NCBI GenBank assembly: GCA_020848905.1
Contig: JADLHG010000004.1
Span: 186,001 to 250,000 of the forward strand
DNA from: Deltaproteobacteria bacterium
GTDB lineage: Bacteria > Myxococcota_A > Polyangia > GCA-2747355 > JADLHG01
Length of the DNA stretch: 64,000 nt
Reading direction: 5' to 3'
Part shown: piece after piece, positions 15,120 to 23,107 of the stretch
Layout: each line of letters begins with the position of its first letter
Numbering within the stretch: the first letter of the stretch is position 1
Notes under the pieces: generated by a model
The model's input: the letters and a program-made list of their open reading frames with translations, nothing else
Told to the model about the DNA's origin: nothing
Database searches by the model: none
Made by a program: the position numbers and the translations under genes

Positions 15120-17183
15120 TCACTCCTTCTTCCGGGTCGACGGCGACGCGTCGTCCAGGAACCGTTCGATGCGTCGTACCGAGTCGTAGTCCGAATCCCG
15201 CGCCTCGGCGAAGCCCGTCACGCGGCTCGTGGCTCCGAGCACCTCCTTTGCGCGCGGCGATTCGGACTTCAACTTGAGCAGCGCCGCCTGGAGCGCGGCG
15301 GCCACCTTCGGCGGCAGGCGTTCCGAGGTGCAGTAGGCGTCGTTCGGGATGCGGTCGGTGACGGCCAGGAACCGGAACTGGTGCTTCCACATCCCGTGTC
15401 GCGAGCTCTCGAGGAACACCCCAGCGAAGACGGCGGCACCGTCGCACGCGCCGGATTGGAGGGCCCGAAGCGCTCCGAGATGGTCGCCGGTGAAGCGCGT
15501 GGCGGAGAACGCGCGGTCGGGGTCGAGTCCCGCGCGCCGGAAGAGCGAGCGGGGGTAGAGGTATCCCGAGGCGGAGGTCGGATTCACGTAACAGAACACC
15601 TTCCCGTTGAGGTCCTTCAGCGAACGCAGCGCCGACCCCGTGCGCACCAGAATCGCGCCCTCGTACGAGCTCTCGCCGGCGGTGACGTACGTGGCGAGCA
15701 CGCGGATGCTCGGAGATCGGCGCTTGGCCCGCACGTACGCGTATCCAGAGAGCCCGGCCACGTCGAGCTCGCCCGAGAGCAGCTGCCCCGCGAGGTCCAC
15801 ATAGTCGTCGAGGATGCGGAGCTTGACGGGGCGTCCGAGCTCCTTCGAAAGGTACCGCATGAGCGGCTCGTGGGTCCGCACCAGGATCTGCGGCGGCAGG
15901 TAGCGCGTGATGCCGAAGGTCAGCGGGGGCGCCGTCGCGGCGCTGGCGGGAAGCTTCGTCGAAGCGGTGTGGGTCTTCCAGTACCAGAGCGGGACCCCGA
16001 CGAGAGGGAGGAGCGCGAGCGGGAGCAGCCACCGGCGGCCAGATCGTCGAGCGGGGGGCGCTGCGCCCACTTCGCCCACTTCGCCTTCGCCCGCGGGTGG
16101 CCTGACCTCGCTCTGCCACGCGCGCGTCTCGCCGGTGACGAAGTTCTCCGCCGACGGGGTGGGGAAATCCATCGCCGGCAAGAGCCCCGCCCCTACGATG
16201 GACGGGGTGGGCGCGGGGATGGGCCCCGTGGTGCTCGCTGAGAGGATGAGGTGCGACGGCAGGCGCAGCGTTGCCTCGGCGGAGAGTCCCGGGGTGGCGT
16301 CGAGGAGCGCGGCGTGGAAGTCGGCGGCGCATGCGTAGCGGTCGTCGCGGCTGGAGGCCATGGCCTTCAGCACCACGGCCTCTTGCGCGGGAGAGATGTC
16401 GGGGCGCAGCTCCCGCGGCGGCGTGGGGGCCGCGTCGAGGATCTGGGCCAGTAGGTCGTCTTGCGTCGCCGCGTTGTAGGGCAGCCGCCCGGTGAGCATG
16501 CGATAGAGCAGGACCCCCACGGCGTAGAGATCGACGCGCGCGTCGAGGTTCAGCTGCCCCCGCGCCTGCTCGGGCGCCATGAAGCGCGGCGTGCCGATCA
16601 CGGCACCGATCGCGGTCACGTCGGGGACGTGGCCCCCGGTGAAGAACTTGGAGATGCCGAAGTCGAGGACCTTGACCTGGTGGCCGCCGTCGGGGCGGAT
16701 GGCGATGAGCACGTTCCCCGGCTTGAGGTCACGGTGGATGACGCCCTTCTCGTGTGCCGCCTGCAGGCCGGACAGGATCTGGCAGGCGATCGCGGCGGCC
16801 ACCTCCGGCGCGAGCTGGCGTTCGCGCCGAAGGAGCGAGCTCAGGCTCTCGCCCTCGAGGAGCTCCATGACGATGAAGGGGACGCTCCCCTCGTCGGTGC
16901 CGGTATCCGTCACGGTCACGATGTTGGGGTGCCGGATGGCGGCAGCGGCGCGGGCCTCCCGACGGAAGCGCGAGACGGAGTTCGGATCGCTGGCGAAGAT
17001 CTCGTTGAGCAGCTTGACGGCGACCGTCACGCCGAGGCCGATGTGCTCCGCCTCGTAGACGGCGCCCATCCCCCCTTCGCCGAGCAAGCGGCCGAGCCGG
17101 TACTTGCCGCCCACCAGTCGTTCGGGGGGACGCGTCGGGGCCGGGGAATCCTGGCCGTCCTGCGGTCGATCTTCTTCGGGCAT
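15120..17183 (-). CDS. Transmembrane Ser/Thr protein kinase fused to a PhnD-like solute-binding domain
   Basis: The 687-residue protein is a receptor-like kinase. The kinase domain (about 22-285) is complete: GEGGMGAVYEAEH loop, VAVKLLN lysine, HRDLKPGN near 150, DFGISK, GTPRFMAPEQARG. A Pro/Ala-rich juxtamembrane part follows, then one helix near 382-402 (WLLPLALLPLVGVPLWYW). The C-terminus (about 415-675) matches periplasmic phosphonate/phosphate-type binding proteins of the PhnD family: LTFGITRYLPPQIL, PLMRYLSKELGRPVKL, GELDVAGLSGYAYV, LKDLNGKVFCYVNPTSASGYLYP. Substrate sensing outside and phosphorylation inside is a natural inference. The ATG at 17183 is used; a GTG nine bases upstream is possible. 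The ligand and the phosphorylated proteins are unknown. Confidence 0.9.
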   Translation of the reverse strand: MPEEDRPQDGQDSPAPTRPPERLVGGKYRLGRLLGEGGMGAVYEAEHIGLGVTVAVKLLNEIFASDPNSVSRFRREARAAAAIRHPNIVTVTDTGTDEGSVPFIVMELLEGESLSSLLRRERQLAPEVAAAIACQILSGLQAAHEKGVIHRDLKPGNVLIAIRPDGGHQVKVLDFGISKFFTGGHVPDVTAIGAVIGTPRFMAPEQARGQLNLDARVDLYAVGVLLYRMLTGRLPYNAATQDDLLAQILDAAPTPPRELRPDISPAQEAVVLKAMASSRDDRYACAADFHAALLDATPGLSAEATLRLPSHLILSASTTGPIPAPTPSIVGAGLLPAMDFPTPSAENFVTGETRAWQSEVRPPAGEGEVGEVGAAPPARRSGRRWLLPLALLPLVGVPLWYWKTHTASTKLPASAATAPPLTFGITRYLPPQILVRTHEPLMRYLSKELGRPVKLRILDDYVDLAGQLLSGELDVAGLSGYAYVRAKRRSPSIRVLATYVTAGESSYEGAILVRTGSALRSLKDLNGKVFCYVNPTSASGYLYPRSLFRRAGLDPDRAFSATRFTGDHLGALRALQSGACDGAAVFAGVFLESSRHGMWKHQFRFLAVTDRIPNDAYCTSERLPPKVAAALQAALLKLKSESPRAKEVLGATSRVTGFAEARDSDYDSVRRIERFLDDASPSTRKKE

Positions 17184-17226
17184 CGGGGACACAGCTCGCC
17201 GGCTCTTACGGGGCCGGTGGCGACGA

Positions 17227-17254
17227 ACTACATACGATACCGCGAAGTTGTAGT
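17227..17254. repeat. Inverted repeat upstream of the kinase-PhnD gene
   Basis: ACTACA at 17227-17232 and TGTAGT at 17249-17254 form a perfect inverted repeat with a 16-base spacer, 44 bases upstream of the kinase ATG. It may be an operator for the kinase or for the divergent GAF gene, but six-base arms can arise by chance. Confidence 0.3.
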
Positions 17255-17402
17255 CGGGGAAAGGGCGGCGCCCGCGGGGCGAGCCCGACAGGGTGGTCCG
17301 CCTCAGTTTCGCGCGCGGGCGGTCGATGGGGTTCTTGGGCGGTCACTCAGCCGGCCGTCCTGCGTCTCTGGCGGGGCCCGCGGGGAGGACAGACGAGGAG
17401 CA

Positions 17403-18140
17403 ATGACGTTTACCCTGCGTGTCGAAATGATGGTCGCGGTCGTCCAGGAGCTGTCGCTGGCGCGAACTCTCGAAGGGGTCATGCGGGTGGTGCGTCGCGA
17501 GGCCCGGGCGCTGACGGGGGCGGACGGCGCTACGTTCGTGTTGCGGGACGGGGACAGGTGTCATTACGCGGACGAAGATGCGATCGCGCCACTGTGGAAA
17601 GGGCACCGCTTCCCCATGTCCGCGTGCATCAGCGGCTGGGTGATGCTCAACCGACAGACCGCGGTCATCCCTGACATCTACGCCGATCCCCGCATCCCGG
17701 CGGAGGCCTATAGGCCCACCTTCGTGCGGAGTCTGGCGATGGTGCCGATCCGGAGTTCCGCCCCCATCGGCGCGATCGGGGCCTACTGGGCCTCCGCGCG
17801 TCAGCCCCGCGCGGAGGAGGTGCGGGGGCTTCAGGCTCTCGCAGACACCACCTCGGTGGCCATGGAGAACGTCCAGCTCTATCAGGAGCTAGAGGCGCGC
17901 GTCCGCCGACGGACGGCGGAGCTCGAAGAGACCGTCGGGCGACTCCAGGCGGCGATGGGCGAGATTCGAACGCTTCGCGGGTTACTTCCGATTTGCAGTC
18001 ATTGCATGAAAATCCGCGACGACGAGGGCGCGTGGCAACGGGTCGAGGCCTACGTCTCCAAGCACACCGAGGCAGAGTTCAGCCACAGCATTTGTCCTCC
18101 ATGCCTCGAGCAACACTACGGACGCGGCAGCGGGACCTGA
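17403..18140 (+). CDS. GAF-domain protein with C-terminal double CxxC motif
   Basis: The 245-residue protein has a GAF sensor domain at about 20-165 (ALTGADGATFVLRDGD, FPMSACISGWVMLNRQTAVIPD, SLAMVPIRSSAPIGAIGAYW). A coiled coil follows at about 165-200 (YQELEARVRRRTAELEETVG). The tail reads CSHCMKIRDDEGAW and ends with SICPPCLEQHY. This CxxC...CxxC tail recurs at the C-terminus of bacterial signalling proteins with PAS or GAF domains and may bind metal or sense redox. No output domain is present, so it probably acts through a partner. The ATG at 17403 has GAGGAG upstream. It is divergent from the kinase-PhnD gene. Confidence 0.85.
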   Translation: MTFTLRVEMMVAVVQELSLARTLEGVMRVVRREARALTGADGATFVLRDGDRCHYADEDAIAPLWKGHRFPMSACISGWVMLNRQTAVIPDIYADPRIPAEAYRPTFVRSLAMVPIRSSAPIGAIGAYWASARQPRAEEVRGLQALADTTSVAMENVQLYQELEARVRRRTAELEETVGRLQAAMGEIRTLRGLLPICSHCMKIRDDEGAWQRVEAYVSKHTEAEFSHSICPPCLEQHYGRGSGT

Positions 18141-18216
18141 GCCGGAGCAGGACGCGAGGGTCTAGGCGACCGGAGAGGGGGCCCGGACGGCAGGTCGGCT
18201 AGGGCCACACCCCCCT

Positions 18217-19872
18217 TTAGGGACAGCTCGAGAAGTTCGCGGGGGCACCGGAGGCGACGGCGCTCTGCGTCACCTTCACGCGCTTGAGCTCACCCCCCTC
18301 GGTCCCCTTGCCTACGAACTGGAAAACGAGGGTTCCTTTGGTCAGGCAGCTGCCGGAAACCGTCAGCTTGTAGCCCTGGGCGTCGTCGGCGCCCTTCAGC
18401 ACGACATGCGCCGTCGAGACGGCCTTCCCGGTGCCGTAGGCGTAGGTGATCGGCGAATCGCCCTTGCGCAGGGCCACGGCCACGTCCCCCTTGGTCGCGC
18501 CGCCCCCGCCGAGGAGGCCGCTCATGCTCTGGCCGAGCGGGACGTATTCGATGACGAGCTCCTTGGTGTCGGCGGCCACCTCCACCTTGTACTGCACGAA
18601 ACCGGGGACGCCGTCGGTGAAGACGGCGGGGCTGCCCAGCGTGCCGAAGTAGCGCGGCGCGAGCGGGCTGCCGGAGGCGAGGTAGTCGTAGTCCTTGTGC
18701 TCGAGGAGGCGCTTGCAGCCGAGGAGGCCGTACTCCTCGAACAGGGCCTTCACCGCGTCGTGCTTGTCGGGGACGGCGAGCTTCACCTCGGCGAGGAGAG
18801 CCTGGGCCGCGCCCTCGAAACCGGTGGTGCCGGCGAGGCCCAGGACCGCGCCGAGGAAGGCCTTGTCGGCGACCTGCGGGGTGAGGATGGTGCGTGCGGC
18901 CCACAGCGCGCCGGCGGCCACCTCGCCGTCGTGGTGGACCTCGCCGACGAGATGCCCGGGGCAGAGCAGCTTTCTGCGCAGGTCGCGCGCGCCCCCCAGG
19001 TTCGCCAGCGCGTAGGTGCCGATCGTGGGCACGTTCAGGTGCGACGCCGCGAAGTAGTCGGCGAAGCCCTCGTTGAGCGCGCCGGGCGAGGGGTCCACGC
19101 CGTACTCGTCGTAGGCCAGGCCGCTGAGCGCCATCCCGATGACGGCGTGCGTGTATTCGTGATTGATCACCGAGGCGTCGTAGGACATGTCCACGGCGTC
19201 GGCCTGGGCGAAGATGATCGTGTCCTCGCCCTTGTTCAGGTCCACGCCGAAGGACTGGAAGAAGCTGCCCGTCTCCTTGGGGACGAAGGCCGCGTTCGGG
19301 ATGCTCATCCAGCGGCCGAGCAGGTCGACGTAGGCCTGGACGTTCACGAGCGCTCGCAGCGACCGATCGATCGTCTTCTTGAAGCCCAGCGTGTCGGCGA
19401 AGTAGTCGTGCACGGAGGTCACGTGGTGGTACATCATGACCTCGGCGAAGGGGTCGTTTCCGTCGGACTCGCTGGCCGGCTTGATGTGCAGGTAGCTGCC
19501 GTCGGGGCCGCTGGTCGCCACCTTCTCCATCTTGCACATCCGCCCCGTGATCGACATCCCGCCGAAGGCGGCGCTGATCTTCTCTCCGCCGTCCTTGCGC
19601 GTGCAGTTGAAGACGTTGGCGTACTTGCCGGTGAGAAACCCCTTGGGGTCCGTGAGGTGATTCAGCCGCACCTGGACCGTCTTGCGCTGGTCCTCGACCG
19701 GGTTGACCGCGTAGACGTTGGCCATCGGTTCGCCGCGGCCCCCGCCGTCGGCGCGAGAGGTGGCGTCGCCCGTCCGGCCGCCGTCTCCGGCCAGGCCCGC
19801 GTCGCCCTGGGGTAGCGCGGGGTCGCCGCACGCAACGTAAAGAGGGAGGCAGAGCCACGCCGCGCGCTTCAT
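18217..19872 (-). CDS. Secreted gluzincin metalloprotease catalytic subunit (fungalysin/thermolysin-like), lipoprotein
   Basis: The 551-residue protein begins with a signal and a probable lipobox (LYVAC, Cys 15), then a disordered Gly/Asp/Ala stretch. The zinc-binding HEYTH motif lies near residues 234-238 and the third ligand in NEGFADYFAAS about 27 residues on, the M36/M4 pattern. GEVHHDGEVAAGALW downstream resembles the fungalysin active-site region. The last 150 residues look like a beta-sandwich appendage. The N-terminal FTP propeptide normally found in this family is absent here and is encoded by the overlapping upstream gene. The ATG at 19872 is preceded by GGAGGT and overlaps that gene's TGA. 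Peptidase activity is likely but untested. Confidence 0.85.
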   Translation of the reverse strand: MKRAAWLCLPLYVACGDPALPQGDAGLAGDGGRTGDATSRADGGGRGEPMANVYAVNPVEDQRKTVQVRLNHLTDPKGFLTGKYANVFNCTRKDGGEKISAAFGGMSITGRMCKMEKVATSGPDGSYLHIKPASESDGNDPFAEVMMYHHVTSVHDYFADTLGFKKTIDRSLRALVNVQAYVDLLGRWMSIPNAAFVPKETGSFFQSFGVDLNKGEDTIIFAQADAVDMSYDASVINHEYTHAVIGMALSGLAYDEYGVDPSPGALNEGFADYFAASHLNVPTIGTYALANLGGARDLRRKLLCPGHLVGEVHHDGEVAAGALWAARTILTPQVADKAFLGAVLGLAGTTGFEGAAQALLAEVKLAVPDKHDAVKALFEEYGLLGCKRLLEHKDYDYLASGSPLAPRYFGTLGSPAVFTDGVPGFVQYKVEVAADTKELVIEYVPLGQSMSGLLGGGGATKGDVAVALRKGDSPITYAYGTGKAVSTAHVVLKGADDAQGYKLTVSGSCLTKGTLVFQFVGKGTEGGELKRVKVTQSAVASGAPANFSSCP

Positions 19873-20612
19873 CGTCGCACCTCCGCCGAGGCGGCCGTTC
19901 GTTCCCAGATCACGCCGGGGCGATGTCCGAGGTAGGCGCCCGTCTGGGCGTCCACGTAGTGCAGTCGCCCTCGCGGGTCTAGGCCGAAGGGGAGAACCAC
20001 CTGGTGCGCGAGGCGGGCGGGGCCATCGGCCAGGATCACGAGCCGCGTCTGCGCTCGCGTTAGCGCGTCGGTGGGCGAGGCGGTCGCGCCGGCCAGGGTC
20101 CGCCAGGCGACCTCGACGGCCTGGCGGGCGGAGGCCGTGGGGCGCGTGGAGCCGAGCGCGACGAAGCGCGCCGTCGAGTGCACGACCTGCAAGCGGTCGC
20201 GCGCGTCGAACGTGGCCGTCACGCGCTGGCCCACCACCGGCACGCCCTGGAGAACGTGCTGGAAGCGGAGGATGCGTCGCGACCCCAGCCGCAGGGTTTC
20301 GACGAGCTCGAGCTCTCGGCGGTGGGAGACGACGAGCCCCGGGTAGCGATCGACGAACCCCCGCAGGCGTTCCTCGTCGGTGGCGCCCGGAAGGATCATC
20401 GCGAGGCCGTGCAGCATGGTCGGCCGGGCCTCGGTGGCCGCCCAGCGCACGGTGAGGCGGGCGCCGGTGGCGCGCACCGCGCTCTCGACGGAGCTCAGGG
20501 CGGCGCGGGCCTGCTTCTGCGCTCCGTCCCATTGAAGACGGAGGGCGTCGGCGGCGTGCGCGCGCGAGCAGAGCCCCGCGAGCGCAGTCAGAAGGATGGC
20601 AGTACGCGACAT
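19869..20612 (-). CDS. Separate FTP/PepSY-like propeptide protein for the adjacent metalloprotease
   Basis: The 247-residue protein has a signal peptide (AILLTALAGLCSRAHA) and no protease motif. Its middle part, FQHVLQGVPVVGQRVTATFD, is the hallmark of the FTP propeptide domain that precedes M4 and M36 catalytic domains. The following region (LVILADGPARLAHQVV, RLHYVDAQTGAYL) matches the PepSY-like second half, which inhibits and helps fold the enzyme. It ends with an ATGA overlap on the metalloprotease gene. The pair therefore looks like one proenzyme split into chaperone/inhibitor and enzyme; the functional link is inferred. The ATG at 20612 has GAGG upstream; longer in-frame versions lack a signal at the N-terminus. 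Confidence 0.8.
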   Translation of the reverse strand: MSRTAILLTALAGLCSRAHAADALRLQWDGAQKQARAALSSVESAVRATGARLTVRWAATEARPTMLHGLAMILPGATDEERLRGFVDRYPGLVVSHRRELELVETLRLGSRRILRFQHVLQGVPVVGQRVTATFDARDRLQVVHSTARFVALGSTRPTASARQAVEVAWRTLAGATASPTDALTRAQTRLVILADGPARLAHQVVLPFGLDPRGRLHYVDAQTGAYLGHRPGVIWERTAASAEVRR

Positions 20613-20658
20613 CGTGAACCTCGGTTCCTTTTGGTGGGCGGACTCTACCCTCAGAGCG

Positions 20659-20673
20659 CGTTCGAGTCGAACG
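20659..20673. promoter_or_regulatory. 15-base palindrome between divergent genes
   Basis: CGTTCGA and TCGAACG flank a single central G. It lies 47 bases upstream of the propeptide gene and about 107 bases upstream of the TPR gene. Its position and symmetry suit a repressor or activator site, but no regulator can be named. A weak minus-strand promoter (TTCGAC, 18-base gap, TAGAGT) overlaps it. Confidence 0.35.
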
Positions 20674-20779
20674 GGATCCGCGACGTCCGGGTGCCCGGAA
20701 CCACGAGAGGCCACGCGAGGCGAGGCTCGCGGGTTGAGGCTTGCGCCGCGCGGAGGGGACGGGGCAGGATGCGGCGGTC

Positions 20780-21679
20780 ATGGCGCAGGACGAGCAGGAA
20801 GCCGGGACGGGAGGGCCGCAGGAGCGGCTCGCGGAGCTCACCCGGCAGGTGGTCGAGACCCGCAACCAGGTCATCAAGACCGGCAACGGCTTGGGATTGC
20901 TCGCCACCGAGGTGCGCGAGATCGGTCGGCTGCATCAACGCCAGAACCGCGCCCTGACCATCAACTCCGTTGGGGCGTACCTGATCTTCGCCGTCATCAT
21001 CTCGCTCGGGTTCTACCTCACGCACCGGAGTCGGATCGAGCGGGTCGAATTCGAGAAGGACGTCCTCGCGCGCGAATACGCGGCGGTCCAGAGCCGGCTC
21101 GAGGAGCTCCGACAGGCCCACGAGCTCCGGCGCAAGACGGAGGCGCAGGCCGCGGCGCTCTACCATCTGATCGACGCGGGGGAGATCCATAAGGCCATCG
21201 AACGCTACGGCGAGGTGGCCCGCCTGCCGCTCTCGCGGGTCGAGGCGACGGTCCTCGGCGAGCTGCTGAAACGACGCCGGGAGCGGCTGGCCTACGGGGC
21301 GTACACCGCCGGCATGGCGGCCATCGGCGAGAAACACTACAAGCGGGCGGTAACGGAGTTCAGGCGCTCGCTTGCGCTGCTGAAGGATCCGCCGCACGCC
21401 GCGTCGCTCCTCTACTACCTGGGCATCGCGCTCACGAAGCTAGGCAGCTTTCAGGAGGCGGCCGACGAGCTCGAACGCGCGATCCGCGCCGACGCGGAGA
21501 AGCTGGTCGCGCGGGAGGTGCGCTTCTACCTGGCGAGCGCGTTCGAGCAGGCCGACCAGCGCGAGAAGGCGCGCGCGGCCTATCAGGAGTACGCGCGACG
21601 GAACCCGGCGGGGGCGCTGGCGGCCCGCGCGCGGCGGAGGATCAAGGAGCTTTCCGCGCCGGTCGGCGGCGCGAACTGA
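20780..21679 (+). CDS. Membrane-anchored TPR protein
   Basis: The 299-residue protein has a short helical cytosolic N-terminus, one membrane helix near residues 68-88 (VGAYLIFAVIISLGFYLTH), and a coiled coil from about 90 to 130. TPR-like repeats follow: GMAAIGEKHYKRAVTEFRRSLALL, YYLGIALTKLGSFQEAADELERAI, FYLASAFEQADQREKARAAYQEY. It would hold protein partners on the periplasmic side, assuming the usual orientation. The ATG at 20780 is chosen because the predicted start region has no clear ribosome site and this is the first plausible codon. The gene end overlaps the convergent penicillin-binding protein gene by 38 bases. Confidence 0.75.
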   Translation: MAQDEQEAGTGGPQERLAELTRQVVETRNQVIKTGNGLGLLATEVREIGRLHQRQNRALTINSVGAYLIFAVIISLGFYLTHRSRIERVEFEKDVLAREYAAVQSRLEELRQAHELRRKTEAQAAALYHLIDAGEIHKAIERYGEVARLPLSRVEATVLGELLKRRRERLAYGAYTAGMAAIGEKHYKRAVTEFRRSLALLKDPPHAASLLYYLGIALTKLGSFQEAADELERAIRADAEKLVAREVRFYLASAFEQADQREKARAAYQEYARRNPAGALAARARRRIKELSAPVGGAN

Positions 21680-22949
21680 CGTCGGCGGGGGCGCCCGGGC
21701 TTTTCGTTCCTTGCCCGCCGTGCCGATGGCGGAAATAGGCCGCGAGGAGGAGCTGCGCCGCGGTGCTGGCCTTGATGCGCCACTTCATGGGGTTGCCGAG
21801 GAGCACCGAAAAGACCACCTCGGGCTTGTCGGCCGGGGCGAAGCCCACGAACCAGCTGTAGTGCACGAAGGGGTTCTGCTTCGCGAGCGAGCCGGTCTTT
21901 CCGGCCACCGGTATGCCAGGGAAGTGGGGGCGTCCTCGACGGGTGTGAAACCCCTGGCGCGCGGTTCCGGTTTCGGTCGCGGCGACCATCATGCGCCGCA
22001 GGTCCGCCGCGGACTCCGCCTTGAGCGCGCGGAGCGGGGCCGGCACGGGCAGGCGGACCGGCTTCTGGTCGGGGGTTCGCACCGAGCGGACGATGTGCGG
22101 CAAGCGCATCATCCCACCGCTTGCGGCGGCCGAGGCGAGGACCGCGCCGTGCAGCGGACTCAGCTCGGTGTGCCAGAACCCCGCAGCGGCCTTGGCTCGC
22201 TCGGGCCCGTCGGCGGGGATCCGGGCGGCGCTCGGCGCCACGGGGAGCTCGAAGGGGAGTGCGCGGTTGAAGCCGAAGCGTCCGGCGGCCGCCTCGAGCG
22301 AGCGCCGATCCAGGTGCCGGAGGGCCAGCTTCGCCAGGATGGGGTTGATGGAGTGCGCGACTGCGTCGTGCAGGGTCCGGCACGCTCCATCGAGGGCCGG
22401 GTTGTCGCGCAGGTGCTCGGCGGTGAGTCCGTGCAGGCCTCCGTGGTAGCAGACCCGCGTGGAGGCCGAGACCCCTCGGTCGAGGAGCGCCCCGGCCGTT
22501 ACCAGCTTGAAGATCGACGCCGCCGGGGCCCACGGCGCGAGGGTGAGTCGCTCCGTGTCGAGGGCAGAGGCCTCCGCCTGGTGACCGGCCAGGACCAGGA
22601 CCTCACCCGAGCGGTAGTCGTAGAGCACCATCGCCGCCATGGGGAGCTCGTAGGTCCGGAGGATCGACCGCGCCTTCTCCTGGAGGACGGGGTCGAGGGT
22701 GTAGCGCACCTCCGTCCCGTCCGGGAGCGTCTGCACGAACTGCCCACCCAGCACGCGCGCGCGGTCCAGGTCGAGCTGCTTCTGCCACGATCGGGTCGGC
22801 GTGGCCGCCTGGGCCTGGACGAGCAGGGCGGGAGGCTGCGCGGAGGGGCGTCGCCCGTGCACGTAGATCCCAAGCCCGCCGAGTCCGCACAGGGCGAAGA
22901 GACCCCAGGCGAGGGGACGGCGGCGGGTGCGATGGGAAAGCGTTGCCAT
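21642..22949 (-). CDS. Short penicillin-binding protein, transpeptidase domain
   Basis: The 435-residue protein has one N-terminal membrane helix (about 13-30) and then directly a transpeptidase domain. The active-site motifs are present: ASIFK (Ser near 144), SIN near 200 and KTGS near 350. The large N-terminal dimerisation or glycosyltransferase domain of class A and B enzymes is missing; only a short linker precedes. It would crosslink peptidoglycan in the periplasm or act on it in a specialised setting. A terminator-like element lies 55 bases upstream of the start. Confidence 0.88.
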   Translation of the reverse strand: MATLSHRTRRRPLAWGLFALCGLGGLGIYVHGRRPSAQPPALLVQAQAATPTRSWQKQLDLDRARVLGGQFVQTLPDGTEVRYTLDPVLQEKARSILRTYELPMAAMVLYDYRSGEVLVLAGHQAEASALDTERLTLAPWAPAASIFKLVTAGALLDRGVSASTRVCYHGGLHGLTAEHLRDNPALDGACRTLHDAVAHSINPILAKLALRHLDRRSLEAAAGRFGFNRALPFELPVAPSAARIPADGPERAKAAAGFWHTELSPLHGAVLASAAASGGMMRLPHIVRSVRTPDQKPVRLPVPAPLRALKAESAADLRRMMVAATETGTARQGFHTRRGRPHFPGIPVAGKTGSLAKQNPFVHYSWFVGFAPADKPEVVFSVLLGNPMKWRIKASTAAQLLLAAYFRHRHGGQGTKSPGAPADVSSRRRPARKAP

Positions 22950-23003
22950 TACGGGGAGCCAGGGGCGATCTCCCGAGTCTAGTGGAGGGCGAGGGGGGGT
23001 GTC

Positions 23004-23035
23004 AAAAAAGGCCCCCCATCCCGTCGGGGAGGCTT
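23004..23035 (-). terminator. Terminator-like hairpin upstream of the penicillin-binding protein gene
   Basis: Read on the minus strand, a GC stem (CCTCCC pairing with GGGGGG, one G-T pair, flanked by AAG/CTT pairs with one bulge) is followed by six T. No minus-strand gene ends just before it, so it would stop a short upstream transcript, serve as an attenuator of the downstream PBP gene, or close a small RNA. A second small hairpin (CGGGT/ACCCG) lies at 23041-23054. Confidence 0.45.
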
Positions 23036-23056
23036 CGGCGCGGGTTGCGACCCGTG

Positions 23057-23089
23057 AGCCTTCTATATATGGTATGAATTAAGAAGGCT
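23057..23089. repeat. Eight-base inverted repeat around an AT-rich core
   Basis: AGCCTTCT at 23057-23064 and AGAAGGCT at 23082-23089 are perfect arms around 17 AT-rich bases, unusual in this GC-rich window. The repeat is 18 bases before the GTG of the FHA-GGDEF gene and could be an operator, promoter core or leader hairpin. Confidence 0.45.
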
Positions 23090-23107
23090 TTTCAGCCGCA
23101 GACGCCA

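Noticed and set aside
18406-19815. A 469-codon open frame on the plus strand opposite the metalloprotease
   Set aside because: It mirrors the protease coding strand and has no domain; the protease frame has HExxH and the Glu ligand.
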